From assembly GCA_934675205.1 (NCBI GenBank), contig CAKUPQ010000004.1, forward strand, positions 124,001-188,000: DNA of 64,000 nt, written 5' to 3'. The notes under the pieces are model-generated. The model was not told the origin of the DNA, ran no database searches, and was given only the letters and a program-made list of their open reading frames with translations. Position numbers and translations under genes: made by a program. Shown here piece by piece: positions 53,102 to 63,558 of this stretch (positions within the stretch are counted from its first letter, which is position 1; each line of letters starts with the position of its first letter). This stretch comes from an uncultured Flavobacteriaceae bacterium. GTDB taxonomy: Bacteria > Bacteroidota > Bacteroidia > Flavobacteriales > Flavobacteriaceae.

Positions 53102-54352
53102 ATGGCACAAAACAAATTTAACATATATGTTTATGCTCATTGGAAAGGAATGTCTGAACCAAAAAATATTGGAATACTTTCAGCGCATTTTGCCAAAGGG
53201 AAAAAGGCATTTAGTTTTGAGTATGACAAAGAATGGATAGAATCGGAACAGCAGCGCTTGTTAGATCCGGACATTCAGTTCTTTTCAGGAACTCAATTTC
53301 CTAATAATAAGGAAAACTTTGGTATTTTTTTGGACAGTATGCCCGATACTTGGGGACGTACCCTGATGAAAAGACGAGTTGCACAACAAGCAAAAGAACG
53401 TAACGAAAAAGCACCAACTTTATACGATATTGATTACTTATTAGGTGTTTATGATGAAAGTCGTATGGGAGCTCTACGTTTCAAAACAAATCCGGAAGGA
53501 CCTTTTTTGGACAATAATAATGAAACGCCGACTCCTCCGTGGTCTTCTATTAGGGAATTACAGTACGCAGCAGACAGCTTGGAAAACGATGAAGATAATG
53601 ATGAAGTAAGAAAATGGCTGGCTATTTTAATGGCTCCTGGCTCTTCATTGGGTGGAGCAAGACCGAAAGCAAATATTTTGGATGAAAATAAGGATTTATG
53701 GATTGCTAAATTTCCTTCTAAAAATGATACGATTGACAAAGGAGCTTGGGAATACCTGGCTTATGAATTAGCAATTAATGCTGGAATAATAATGGCTCCT
53801 TGCAGAATAGAAAAGATAGCTGGAAAATATCATACATTTTTTACCAGACGCTTCGACAGAGAAAATACTGAACGTATCCATTTTGCCTCTGCAATGACAA
53901 TGACAGGAAACAATGAAGATACGATTCGGGATAATCCTGCAAGCTATTTGGATATTGCAGAATTTATTCAGACTTACGGAGCAAATGTGGATGAAAATTT
54001 ACATCAGTTATGGAGAAGAATTGTTTTTAATATAGCTATTTCTAATACCGATGATCATTTGCGAAATCACGGATTTTTACTGACGGATGAGGGTTGGATT
54101 TTATCTCCGGCTTACGATTTAAATCCTTCCATAGATAAAGACGGATTGGCTTTAAACATTGATATGGATAACAATGCTTTGGATTTTGACTTAGCCAAGA
54201 GTATAAGTGAATTTTTTAGACTGAATGAGAAACAAATGGATATTATCATTACTGAAGTATTAAACAGTGTAAGCCAATGGAAAATGGTAGCTGATAAAAT
54301 TGGTATTTCAAGAGGTGAACAAGAATTGATGAGAGGGGCGTTTAGGATTTAG
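53102..54352 (+). CDS. hipA: HipA-family serine/threonine kinase toxin
   Basis: This 416-aa protein has the HipA N-subdomain (IGILSAHFAKGKKAFSFEYD) and kinase core. The P-loop-like SSLGGARPKA lies at ~residue 179, the catalytic Asp in ISNTDDHLRNHGFL, and the metal-binding Asp in LSPAYDLNPS. HipA kinases phosphorylate tRNA-synthetase-type targets and cause dormancy; the target here is unknown. Full length. It is convergent with the SIR2 gene 20 nt away. Confidence 0.94.
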   Translation: MAQNKFNIYVYAHWKGMSEPKNIGILSAHFAKGKKAFSFEYDKEWIESEQQRLLDPDIQFFSGTQFPNNKENFGIFLDSMPDTWGRTLMKRRVAQQAKERNEKAPTLYDIDYLLGVYDESRMGALRFKTNPEGPFLDNNNETPTPPWSSIRELQYAADSLENDEDNDEVRKWLAILMAPGSSLGGARPKANILDENKDLWIAKFPSKNDTIDKGAWEYLAYELAINAGIIMAPCRIEKIAGKYHTFFTRRFDRENTERIHFASAMTMTGNNEDTIRDNPASYLDIAEFIQTYGANVDENLHQLWRRIVFNIAISNTDDHLRNHGFLLTDEGWILSPAYDLNPSIDKDGLALNIDMDNNALDFDLAKSISEFFRLNEKQMDIIITEVLNSVSQWKMVADKIGISRGEQELMRGAFRI

Positions 54353-54372
54353 AACATACACAAATTCCTTAT

Positions 54373-57300
54373 TTAATTAAAAAAACGCCTTGACTTTGCT
54401 ATACTTTCCCAAGTTTCAGTTTCAACGGTTTCTCCAAATAATTTTTTATATCCGTTAGCTATTGAAATTAATTGCTTTTGGAGAAAAGGAATATTAATGT
54501 TTTTTGGTAAATCTTTCGCATAATTCTTCAAAATCAATGATAATAATGTTTGATAAGGTGTAAATAAAATTTTATTTTTTTTATCATTAATCCAAACAGC
54601 AATGTAACTAATTATAGCCTCCAAAGCTAAAACATTTTGTGAAAGAATTCTATTCAGCAAAATAACAAAAGAAGTCATAACTTCATCACAATCATTTTTC
54701 TTATCTATGAGAATAGACATTTCAGATAAAGCCCACACTATTTTATTCTTTTCTCCCGAAGAAAATGCTTCTGTCAGTTTAGAATACCCTTTGTCTTCTT
54801 CATAAAGTTTTTGAATTTTATCTTTAAGTTCATCATAAGTATTTATATTTCGTAACTTTGTTTCTTCATTTTCTAGAAAAAGTAGTATTTCCTGAAGAAT
54901 AAATGTGAAAGTAGTGTCATCTCTTTTTGTTTTCCAATTTTCAATTTTCTTCAATTCATCTGATAATCGATTATATACATTAATTGCTTCTGATTTTGTC
55001 CAAAATTTTCTATTATTTATAAAGCTTAGTTCAATGTAATTATTTCCCAAAGATAAACTACCGTCCTCATTAAAACCTGAATTAAAAAGATCCTTACTCT
55101 TAATCAGTGCTTTTTTAAATTTCCTCTCCAAAATAGGTTTACCTTTCGAATAATGAAAGATAATTCGCCATACTCTCTCATTAGTAATTGAGCCGAAATC
55201 AAATTTTTCTAATTGCTCATTTATTTGAATAAGCTGTTTTTTAGTCAATTTTTCATTTAAATTTCCTATAACAAACCAACTTACATCATCAAGTTTCTGT
55301 ATTATGTAATCTATTTTTGAAGACAAGTTTTTAGTTTGAAATGATTTGGCTTTATTGAAAGAGTCATTTTTGGCTAAATGATAGAGAAAATCAATAACAG
55401 TGGTATCATTAGATTTTTTTTCTAAACAAACTGCGACAATAGATCTAAAGGTTTTGACATCTTTTAGGTAAGGAATCCCTTCTACTATAAAAGTATATTC
55501 TTCATTTCTTCTAGAATCTAACGCCTGCTCTTGAAACCTTTTTGATTTCCATATTTTTAAAAATTTATCTTCCCATATATTAGAGTCTACTGCAATAAAT
55601 AACTCAGAACAAAAATATAAAATAGATTTTTTTAATTTAAAAGGAGTCTCATTATCCAAATATATATCTAATAGTTCAGGGAGTTTTTCAGTAATAAAAT
55701 CAGTCAGTTTTTCAGAATACACATAATCTTGAGCAATTCTTCTAATTAATTTTTCATTGCTATATTGCAGACTATAAAAAAGACAAGGTATGGGATATTC
55801 TTCGAAGAGCAATTTAAAAATTTCATACCATTTTTTATCTTCTTGTAAAGTATAATAATTGCTTTTTAGTGGCAATCCTAATTCTATTAGCAGTTGAATA
55901 TACTGTATTGCTTTTGCAGGTTTTGGCAAATCGTTAGAAGCTGTAAACGCATTGGAAACAGAAAATCTTCCTGCTCCATAGCGGTCTATTTTTTCTTCCT
56001 TGTCTTTTAAAGATTCTCTTAAATCATCAAAATGTTTATAAATCCCTTTATATCCTTTATTTTCGATAATAGAAATGTATGAGTTTAATTTTTTTTGTTT
56101 AGAGAAGTCTATATCTGTTTTTAAATAACTTAAATATTGATAAAAGAACAATAAATTTTCGATTTTTCCATTCTCAAAAATTCCTTTCTTCTCTTTGAGG
56201 TATTCTACGGCTTCACTTACTTTAAAGAAAGCTAAAAACCCTGCTTTTTTCAAAATATATTGAGCATTGACCGGATTCCATTCTTTAAGAATTGTCTTTA
56301 CTTCCTTAAAATTTAGTAAAAAGGCATTTAAAACTATTTTTTCATAATTAAGTAGGTCTCCATCAAAGTCTATTTCATTAACTATGTTCTCAAATTCTAT
56401 TTTATCTCCTTCTAAAATTGTAGTTCGTAATTTTATTTTACCATAAATCTTTTTTTGCTCATCATTGGACAATAACGATTCAACAAATGATATTTCTTCC
56501 TGTTCCCAAAATTTATTATGAGGTAAAGCAATATCTTGTAAGGCAATCAATATTAAATCCAAAAGTTTAGATTGCTTATCTTTTTCCTCCTTTAAATCTT
56601 GTAAAAGTTGTATCGAAAAGAAGATTAAATCTTTTTTGTGGTGTGAATATATCCAATCTTGAGGTTTTATTCGATAACAATTATGATTCTGAATAATATT
56701 TTCATACGACCCTAAAATCTTATCAAAATCTATTTTTTGTGGATTTAATGTTTTTATATTATTCCACGTTTCTTCATATTTTTTTGCTTTGTGTTGTTCT
56801 AAAAATATATTAGGGAAATCAAAGTCATCACTTTTTAAATAAGCAAAAAAGAGTCTAAGCAATTCTTGTCTTCTATTTGTATTATTTAAATTAAATTTGA
56901 AATCTACTTCTTTTTCTAAAAAACTAACCACTTCATCATTGTCCAAATTGATAGAAAATATTTTATGATTCTCAAAAAACAATTCCTTTTCTTTAGATAA
57001 GTCATTCTTTCCAAGGTTAATTAAATAAATTTTATGTGTTTTATCTTCTAATTCTCGTTTTTCCAGAACATCTCTTACCCATTTTACCCATTCTAAAAAA
57101 TTAGGATCATCACCAGAAAAACCTATTAGGCAATAGGATTCCTGTAATAATGATATTCTCATTAATTGAGTAAATGCTTCATGTTTTTGAGGGTAAGATT
57201 CATAATCTTCTTTGGAAATTACATAATGATTTCGGTTATCATTGTCAAAACCATATTTAGTATTCTTTTTTCTTAAAGTCCCGTGGAGTTTAATTAAATT

Positions 57301-58185
57301 TTTATTTCTTTTGATTCCTAATTCAGAGGAATGCACAACGACTTTTAAACATTTATCAAGCTCTTTTTGAACTTTTATTAATTCTTTTTCACTTTGCTCT
57401 ATAAGATTTCGGTTGCCCTTTATGGAGTATTCGATAGTTTCTAAATCTCGCTTTATCTCTTTATAACCTTCAGTTTCTTCAGTATATTGTATAATTTGGT
57501 TGTCTTTCTCTACATTTTGGAAATTACTTTCTTGATTTATAAGTTTTTCAAACTTACTTTCGAGTTCGTTTTTTTTGTGATAATCATCTTCAATTTCTTT
57601 ATAGTGTTGCTCAATTTTTAATTTAATTTCAGAAAGAATACTCTTTAAATTATTTTCATCATTTCCATCAATCGCTAACTCAAGCATTTCATCATAATTG
57701 GTAGTATAAATGTTATTCCAAGGAAGATTTATCAATAATCTATGCAAGTCTAACATAGAGTCATTAAATTCTTCTTTATTATTTTTTCCTTTAATTGAGT
57801 TTACCAAATATTTTTTATTATTTTCTTCTGCTATTTTTGGAGTTTTCTCTTCAATATATGTAGCAATTGCTTCTGAAAATCCTTTTCTTTTAATATACTC
57901 TGATACAATATTCAAATATCCTTTTGTACTTATACAGTTCTTTATTTTCTCTTGTTGAAATTCTTCTTTCTTGCCTCTTTTTTTAACAGATATCTTACTA
58001 TAAGCTTCTTCAATTTCTCTACCATATAGGAAATATACCATATCATACAATAAATCACTCCAAGAGGGAAATATTTCACTTACATTCATACTAAAACCAG
58101 CTCCAATTAAGGCAGACATCTGTTTACTCTCTAATTTTTGCTTAAGCTCTTTCAGTTTATCTATATGTATATTGGTATGCTTCAT
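54373..58185 (-). CDS. SIR2-family defence protein with large C-terminal domain
   Basis: This 1270-aa protein has an N-terminal SIR2 NAD-binding domain: GAGFS (residues 28-32), TTNYDE with the catalytic-type Asn163, LHGT with His301, and LIGFSGDDPN (353-362). A coiled-coil insertion of about 110 residues (~175-285) lies between TNYD and LHGT. The remaining ~850 residues are helical-repeat-like. Anti-phage SIR2 proteins such as DSR-type systems deplete NAD+ on infection. Single-gene architecture and location support that role; the trigger is unknown. Confidence 0.87.
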   Translation of the reverse strand: MKHTNIHIDKLKELKQKLESKQMSALIGAGFSMNVSEIFPSWSDLLYDMVYFLYGREIEEAYSKISVKKRGKKEEFQQEKIKNCISTKGYLNIVSEYIKRKGFSEAIATYIEEKTPKIAEENNKKYLVNSIKGKNNKEEFNDSMLDLHRLLINLPWNNIYTTNYDEMLELAIDGNDENNLKSILSEIKLKIEQHYKEIEDDYHKKNELESKFEKLINQESNFQNVEKDNQIIQYTEETEGYKEIKRDLETIEYSIKGNRNLIEQSEKELIKVQKELDKCLKVVVHSSELGIKRNKNLIKLHGTLRKKNTKYGFDNDNRNHYVISKEDYESYPQKHEAFTQLMRISLLQESYCLIGFSGDDPNFLEWVKWVRDVLEKRELEDKTHKIYLINLGKNDLSKEKELFFENHKIFSINLDNDEVVSFLEKEVDFKFNLNNTNRRQELLRLFFAYLKSDDFDFPNIFLEQHKAKKYEETWNNIKTLNPQKIDFDKILGSYENIIQNHNCYRIKPQDWIYSHHKKDLIFFSIQLLQDLKEEKDKQSKLLDLILIALQDIALPHNKFWEQEEISFVESLLSNDEQKKIYGKIKLRTTILEGDKIEFENIVNEIDFDGDLLNYEKIVLNAFLLNFKEVKTILKEWNPVNAQYILKKAGFLAFFKVSEAVEYLKEKKGIFENGKIENLLFFYQYLSYLKTDIDFSKQKKLNSYISIIENKGYKGIYKHFDDLRESLKDKEEKIDRYGAGRFSVSNAFTASNDLPKPAKAIQYIQLLIELGLPLKSNYYTLQEDKKWYEIFKLLFEEYPIPCLFYSLQYSNEKLIRRIAQDYVYSEKLTDFITEKLPELLDIYLDNETPFKLKKSILYFCSELFIAVDSNIWEDKFLKIWKSKRFQEQALDSRRNEEYTFIVEGIPYLKDVKTFRSIVAVCLEKKSNDTTVIDFLYHLAKNDSFNKAKSFQTKNLSSKIDYIIQKLDDVSWFVIGNLNEKLTKKQLIQINEQLEKFDFGSITNERVWRIIFHYSKGKPILERKFKKALIKSKDLFNSGFNEDGSLSLGNNYIELSFINNRKFWTKSEAINVYNRLSDELKKIENWKTKRDDTTFTFILQEILLFLENEETKLRNINTYDELKDKIQKLYEEDKGYSKLTEAFSSGEKNKIVWALSEMSILIDKKNDCDEVMTSFVILLNRILSQNVLALEAIISYIAVWINDKKNKILFTPYQTLLSLILKNYAKDLPKNINIPFLQKQLISIANGYKKLFGETVETETWESIAKSRRFFN

Positions 58186-58356
58186 TAAGAAATAATATTA
58201 AGAATGTAAACTTACAGAAAACAACAGATTTATTCAATTAGTTTTTGGCTGAATCAAAGAATAGATATTACATCCGATAGTTTATCTACTATAATTTATA
58301 TAAATTTGACCTAACGAGATTAAATTTCGGGTATTTATTATTAAAATTGATATATA

Positions 58357-60171
58357 ATGTACATATCAGAATTGAGGCTTTGGAATTTTAGAAAATATGG
58401 TAATAGTTCTTTTGAATTAGACAAACCACATTTAATAGTACCTTTTACAAAAGGGTTAAATGTTTTAATCGGTGAAAATGATTCCGGAAAATCTGCAATT
58501 TTAGATGCAATTAAATTAGTTTTAAAAACTCATGCTTATGAGTGGATAAAAGTTGACAATACCGATTTTTATAATGGAGCTGAAAAATTAAGAATTGAAA
58601 TCCATTTTTCTGGAATTTCAAACGATGAGGCTAAACATTTTATTGAGTGGTCTGGGTGGGCAGAAGAGAAAATAGAAAAAGAAGGTAAATTAGTAACGGA
58701 ATTACGACCTAAACTAATTTTAATATATCAAGCAGAAATCAAAGACCATCGAATAATTCCATCGGATATAAAAGCTGGTATGGATGGAGTGGGACATTTA
58801 TTGAATGCTGAAGCTAGAGAATATCTGAAATGTACCTATTTGAAAGCTTTAAGAGATGCTGATAGTGAATTAACTGCTAAAAAGAATTCAAGGCTTTCTG
58901 AAATATTACAAAAGCATGAATTATTTATTAAACAAAAAGGTCAGGTTCATGAATTTGAAACCGATTTCAAAGGGATAAATGATAAAATTGAAAAGCATTT
59001 CAACGGAGCAAATGAAGACAAAAGATACAATGAACAGATTAAACAACGGATAGATGAATATTTAGAAAAATTCATTGATAACAAAACGATTTCTCTTTTT
59101 TCCTTAGGAAGACCCGAAATCAAGAATATACTTGAAAAACTTAGCCTCGGTATAGTTGATAGAAGTAATCTCGGACTGGGAACTATGAACCGACTCTTTA
59201 TGGCAGCAGAATTACTACACCTAAAGCGTGATTGGAATGGTTTAAAATTATGTATGATTGAAGAACTCGAAGCTCATCTTCATCCGCAAGCACAAATGAA
59301 AATTATTGAAGCACTAAATGAAGAAGGCAGCAATGGTATTCAATTTATTTTAACAACACATAGTCCAAATATAGCTTCAAAAGTTCCTTTGAATTCTTTA
59401 ATGATATGTAAAGACAATAATGTATTTCCATTAGCACAAGATTTTACTAAACTTGAAAAAGAGAATTATTCTTATCTGGAACGCTTTTTAGATGTCACAA
59501 AGTCAAACTTATTTTTTGCCAAAGGTGTAATTATTGTGGAAGGTTGGTCTGAAGAGATTTTAATTCCTGCTTTAGCAAAAAGAATGGGATATGATTTAAC
59601 TTCAAAAGAAGTTTCAATTGTAAATGTTGGATCAACTGCTTATTTACATTTTGCAAAAATCTTCTTAAGAAATGATGATAAAGAAATGAAAGTTCCTATT
59701 GCTGTCGTTACCGATTTGGATAACAGACCTGATGAAAACGGAATTTTCAAAACTATCGATATTGAAGATAAGAGAGTAAAAACAAAAAACGAGAATTTAA
59801 TTAAATTGAAAGGCGAATTAGAAACTACAAATATTACTTTGGAATTAGCCAAGGAATGGACACTGGAATGGTGTCTTTTCAAATCACCCACATTATCCGA
59901 TATATTTAAAGAAGCTGTAAGTAAAGTTCATTCTGGAACTACAGAGTTCAAAAAAGATGAAAATGGTAATTTTAAAACATCCTTCCAAAGCAAATTAATC
60001 TCAAAATTGAAAAAGGAGGAGAATACAAGCGGGATTGAAAAAGTAAAAATTGCTTCTGAATTAGCTGACAGAATAAATCAAAAAGGAGACTTAATTGTTG
60101 ATGAAAATGATGGGTATTTGAAGTATCTAATTAACGCTATCAAACACGTTTGCAGCTATGATACAAATTAG
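58357..60171 (+). CDS. gajA: Gabija-type GajA: OLD-family ATPase-nuclease
   Basis: This 604-aa protein has an ABC-type ATPase domain with Walker A GENDSGKS (39-46), the motif EELEAHLHPQAQ and LTTHSPN. A TOPRIM nuclease domain follows, with IIVEGWSEE (Glu395) and VTDLDNRPD (Asp453, Asp455). This is the class 2 OLD arrangement found in GajA, a site-selective DNA nickase/nuclease restrained by nucleotides. It overlaps the helicase gene by 14 nt. A TAAATTTG promoter box lies at 58301-58308. Confidence 0.9.
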   Translation: MYISELRLWNFRKYGNSSFELDKPHLIVPFTKGLNVLIGENDSGKSAILDAIKLVLKTHAYEWIKVDNTDFYNGAEKLRIEIHFSGISNDEAKHFIEWSGWAEEKIEKEGKLVTELRPKLILIYQAEIKDHRIIPSDIKAGMDGVGHLLNAEAREYLKCTYLKALRDADSELTAKKNSRLSEILQKHELFIKQKGQVHEFETDFKGINDKIEKHFNGANEDKRYNEQIKQRIDEYLEKFIDNKTISLFSLGRPEIKNILEKLSLGIVDRSNLGLGTMNRLFMAAELLHLKRDWNGLKLCMIEELEAHLHPQAQMKIIEALNEEGSNGIQFILTTHSPNIASKVPLNSLMICKDNNVFPLAQDFTKLEKENYSYLERFLDVTKSNLFFAKGVIIVEGWSEEILIPALAKRMGYDLTSKEVSIVNVGSTAYLHFAKIFLRNDDKEMKVPIAVVTDLDNRPDENGIFKTIDIEDKRVKTKNENLIKLKGELETTNITLELAKEWTLEWCLFKSPTLSDIFKEAVSKVHSGTTEFKKDENGNFKTSFQSKLISKLKKEENTSGIEKVKIASELADRINQKGDLIVDENDGYLKYLINAIKHVCSYDTN

Positions 60172-62263
60172 AGATGAAGACATTAAGATTGCACAAGATA
60201 TTTTTATAGATGGAAATGCTTTTGATGATACGGAAAGAATTCCATTTATTAAGAATCTTGACACTTGTGATTTGTTAGCTGTCCCAGGTAGTGGTAAAAC
60301 GACTGCTCTAATGGCTAAATTATATTGTATCGCCCAAAATATGCCTTTTAAAGACGGTTCGGGAATTTTGGTTTTAGCACACACAAATCAAGCTGTTGAA
60401 GAGATTGAAAACAAATTAAAAAAACATTGCCCTCAACTCTTTGAGTATCCCAATTTTATTGGAACGATACAAAGTTTTACAAATCGTTTTTTGGCTAATC
60501 AGGCATGTTTTGAAAAGTTTGGTTCATACATAAGAAAAAATGATGATGAAATGTATGAAAATGAAGTTAATAAATTTTACTTCTCCCTTACATGGTCAAA
60601 AAAAGGTGTAGAGCCAAAAAATTTAATTAATAAATTATTTGGTTTAGTGAATGCAGGAAAGACAGTCGATTTTGAAGATGGTCGTAAAAATATTCACGAT
60701 TTCCTAAAAAAGTTTGAATACAATATTATTGAGAGAAAAATAATATATAATGGACAGACAAAATTAAAAAATAACGGAGCTAATCAATCTTATTATGATG
60801 AACTTGAAAATTGGAAGAAAGAACTCTATAAGTCAGGTTTACTAAATTACAAAGACTCATTTAATATAAGTGCTTGGATTTTAAATCAAAAACCAATTAT
60901 TAAAACAATACTCCAAAAGCGTTTCAAATATGTTTTTATAGATGAAATGCAGGATTTAGAAAAATTCCAAATTGATTTAATTGATAGTATATTTTTTTCT
61001 GAAAGCTCAGCAACCACAATCCAAAGAATAGGAGACATTAACCAATCTATTTACAATTCAGGTAAAAATATCAAAGATAATTGCGATTGGAACCCAAGAA
61101 ATCCGATTTATTTAACTGGTTCTAACCGCTTAACAAAGGAAATAGCAGACATTGTTAATTATTATACATTAGATCCACAACCTGATAAAGAAGGAAATAA
61201 GAGATTTATAGTTAATGGATTAGCTCAAATAGACAATCCAATTAAACCACATCTAATAATTTTTAATAAAGAATCAAAAGACAAACTTCAAAGCAAATTT
61301 GAACAGCTTATCAAAGATTTTAATCTTCTTGAGACTTCAAGCAGTAAAAAGAATGGTTTTCATATAATTAGTTGGAGTACTGAATGGAACAATGACGAGC
61401 AAAATCCCAACAATGAAAAAATACGGCTTAAAGATATTTTTCCTAATTACTCAAGAGAATCAAAACAAAAGAAAGAAGATTTTGATTGTTTAAGAAAGCA
61501 TCTACAACTATTTGATAATGATAAAAGAACACTGGAAGGAATTCGGAAATCTATTCTAAATGCTTTAATAAGAGTCTTGAGAGAGGAGAAAATCTATAAA
61601 GATGTTGCAGATGGTATTTATTATAGAAAAAGAGATTTAATTGATTTTATTAAAAATTTAGAAAAGAAAAAATATGAAGATTTTAAACTCAATTTATTTA
61701 CTTGGTGTTTTAGAATAATATCAAAAAAAGAATATGAAAGTGTTTATAATGACATTAAGAACTATATTGAAAATGATTTCATAAAATACAATTGGCACAA
61801 TGAAGAGAGTTTTGTCCCAAGAAATATAGATAAATCAGCTGCATTTCTAAATGGAAATTATACATATCTACCTGTTGAGGAAGATAAAAACGAAACTATT
61901 GAAAATAATGATATTAAAATAAAAACATCATCGGTGCATGCTGTAAAAGGTCAGACACATTGTGCAACAATGTATATCGAATCTTCTTATTATAATTATG
62001 AAACTGAAAAACTATCAGTTACAATTCAAGGAACAAAAACCAAACCCGATACCATACTGCCTAATCCACTATTTAATGAACATCATTCTTATCGTATTGG
62101 TAAAGATTCTCGAGCGAAAGAAACTTTAAAAATGATGTATGTTGGTTTTTCTAGACCTACCCATCTATTGTGTTTTGCTGTTTTAGAAGAAAATGTAAAA
62201 AATGATATTGGAAGATTTAATGATGTGGGCTGGATAGTTGATGATGATTTAATAAAAAAATAG
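60158..62263 (+). CDS. gajB: Gabija-type GajB: UvrD-like helicase
   Basis: This 701-aa superfamily 1 helicase has Walker A AVPGSGKTT (~41-49), Walker B FIDEMQDLEKFQ (~260-271), motif III GDINQSIY, motif V SSVHAVKGQTH and motif VI MMYVGFSRPTHLL. Paired with an OLD nuclease it matches Gabija, where GajB assembles with the GajA tetramer and senses DNA ends. It is about 200 residues longer than the studied GajB; the extra length lies between motifs III and V. Translation is coupled to gajA. Confidence 0.88.
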   Translation: MIQIRDEDIKIAQDIFIDGNAFDDTERIPFIKNLDTCDLLAVPGSGKTTALMAKLYCIAQNMPFKDGSGILVLAHTNQAVEEIENKLKKHCPQLFEYPNFIGTIQSFTNRFLANQACFEKFGSYIRKNDDEMYENEVNKFYFSLTWSKKGVEPKNLINKLFGLVNAGKTVDFEDGRKNIHDFLKKFEYNIIERKIIYNGQTKLKNNGANQSYYDELENWKKELYKSGLLNYKDSFNISAWILNQKPIIKTILQKRFKYVFIDEMQDLEKFQIDLIDSIFFSESSATTIQRIGDINQSIYNSGKNIKDNCDWNPRNPIYLTGSNRLTKEIADIVNYYTLDPQPDKEGNKRFIVNGLAQIDNPIKPHLIIFNKESKDKLQSKFEQLIKDFNLLETSSSKKNGFHIISWSTEWNNDEQNPNNEKIRLKDIFPNYSRESKQKKEDFDCLRKHLQLFDNDKRTLEGIRKSILNALIRVLREEKIYKDVADGIYYRKRDLIDFIKNLEKKKYEDFKLNLFTWCFRIISKKEYESVYNDIKNYIENDFIKYNWHNEESFVPRNIDKSAAFLNGNYTYLPVEEDKNETIENNDIKIKTSSVHAVKGQTHCATMYIESSYYNYETEKLSVTIQGTKTKPDTILPNPLFNEHHSYRIGKDSRAKETLKMMYVGFSRPTHLLCFAVLEENVKNDIGRFNDVGWIVDDDLIKK

Positions 62264-62737
62264 ATGATAGAAAAATTTTGTAGCCGTCTTCCGAGAGAAA
62301 TTTCTAACCCGATGTATAATGAATATTACAATAGGTTAAAAGAAATTAATTATATTCTTGAAAACAGAAATACCTATAAACATCTAATTCAATATAGAAA
62401 AACTATTGAACTAATTTTATCACTGTCAATATTTTATAAAAGAGTTATTGCTAATATGGATGCAGCAACAAAATTTGCGGGAATTGTATTTAATAATAGT
62501 ACAGCTTCCGCAATAAAAATTGGAACATATAATTTGACATATAATGAGAAAAATAGAATAACTGCAATTGTAATGAGTTATAATTCGCTTATTGAGAAAT
62601 ATAGCTTATCACACGACATTCTTGCCACAGTGGAAACTAAAGATTTAATAAAGAAAATAAAGAATTTGAAGTGGCAATTAGACAATGTCAAGAATAATGA
62701 TGTCAAGAATAATGATGAAAACGATAGTATTGAATAA
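62264..62737 (+). CDS. Hypothetical protein in the Gabija operon
   Basis: This 157-aa, mainly helical protein starts immediately after gajB (0-nt gap) and overlaps the next gene by 1 nt (TAATG). No motif is recognised; it begins MIEKFCSRLPREISNPMYNE. A perfect 15-bp tandem duplication (62687-62716) encodes VKNND twice near the C-terminus. Strict coupling suggests it belongs to the same system as an accessory or regulator. Confidence 0.7.
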   Translation: MIEKFCSRLPREISNPMYNEYYNRLKEINYILENRNTYKHLIQYRKTIELILSLSIFYKRVIANMDAATKFAGIVFNNSTASAIKIGTYNLTYNEKNRITAIVMSYNSLIEKYSLSHDILATVETKDLIKKIKNLKWQLDNVKNNDVKNNDENDSIE

Positions 62738-63555
62738 TGGCAAATCCGTTTAAAAAAGTTGAAGATTTTGAAAATGAAATAAATGATTTTCTGAAAAGAA
62801 ATAAAATATTTATTTCAAATCAAGGCAAACGAATAAGTGACTATTTTGAAATGAGTTGCTACAATCACATTGTCAGGTTTTATCAGAAACAAGGATTTAC
62901 CTTAGAAGTAAAAAATCTAATCGCTAAAAAATTCAAATACAAACTTTCCCCAAGCGGTTATCCTGAGAATTTTTCTTTTTTTGAAATACGATTGAGAAAT
63001 ATATTTGAAGAAGAAGTAAAGGAAATTTGTTTCGAAATTCATCACAATTTAACGGTACAATCAGGGTATCAAAATGATATTTACTTAACACCAGATATTT
63101 CGGTAATAAATAAGGATACCATCGTTTCAGATAAAGACCATTATTTAGTTGAAAATTCAACAAAAAAGTTTTGCTATGTTGAAAATAATAATCTTCAAAC
63201 ATTTTGTGAGGTTAAGAACTTTAATCCTTTTCCGGAACTATTATTTAATTTTATTGGATTGTATAATGAATTAAAAAAAGAGGTGCTGGATAATGACCTT
63301 CAAAGAGAATTTCCGCTCCATTTAGCACCATCATTAATGATATCAGGAAAAGGAAATGTTCATTCTGAAAGAATCAAAAAAAGTTTAGAAAGAAGATATA
63401 GGATTAATTTACTCTATGATTTATTTGAGCACGGTTTAAGAAGCTTTTCGATCTATAACTCTAAATATTTAAATCAGATAGGATCGTTAAATCCAAAAAT
63501 GTTTGATGCAATAACTGTTATGCAAACAATTGATGAAGAAGATTTACCATTTTAA
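62737..63555 (+). CDS. PD-(D/E)XK-like protein in the Gabija operon
   Basis: This 272-aa protein overlaps the previous gene by 1 nt. It contains IYLTPDISVIN (Asp) and, ~45 residues later, LQTFCEVKNFNPF (E-x-K), the spacing of a restriction-endonuclease-like fold. The C-terminal part (SGKGNVHSERIKKSLERRYRINLL) is unrecognised. If active it would add a second nuclease to the Gabija operon. The motif match is suggestive only. Confidence 0.65.
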   Translation: MANPFKKVEDFENEINDFLKRNKIFISNQGKRISDYFEMSCYNHIVRFYQKQGFTLEVKNLIAKKFKYKLSPSGYPENFSFFEIRLRNIFEEEVKEICFEIHHNLTVQSGYQNDIYLTPDISVINKDTIVSDKDHYLVENSTKKFCYVENNNLQTFCEVKNFNPFPELLFNFIGLYNELKKEVLDNDLQREFPLHLAPSLMISGKGNVHSERIKKSLERRYRINLLYDLFEHGLRSFSIYNSKYLNQIGSLNPKMFDAITVMQTIDEEDLPF

Positions 63556-63558
63556 ACT

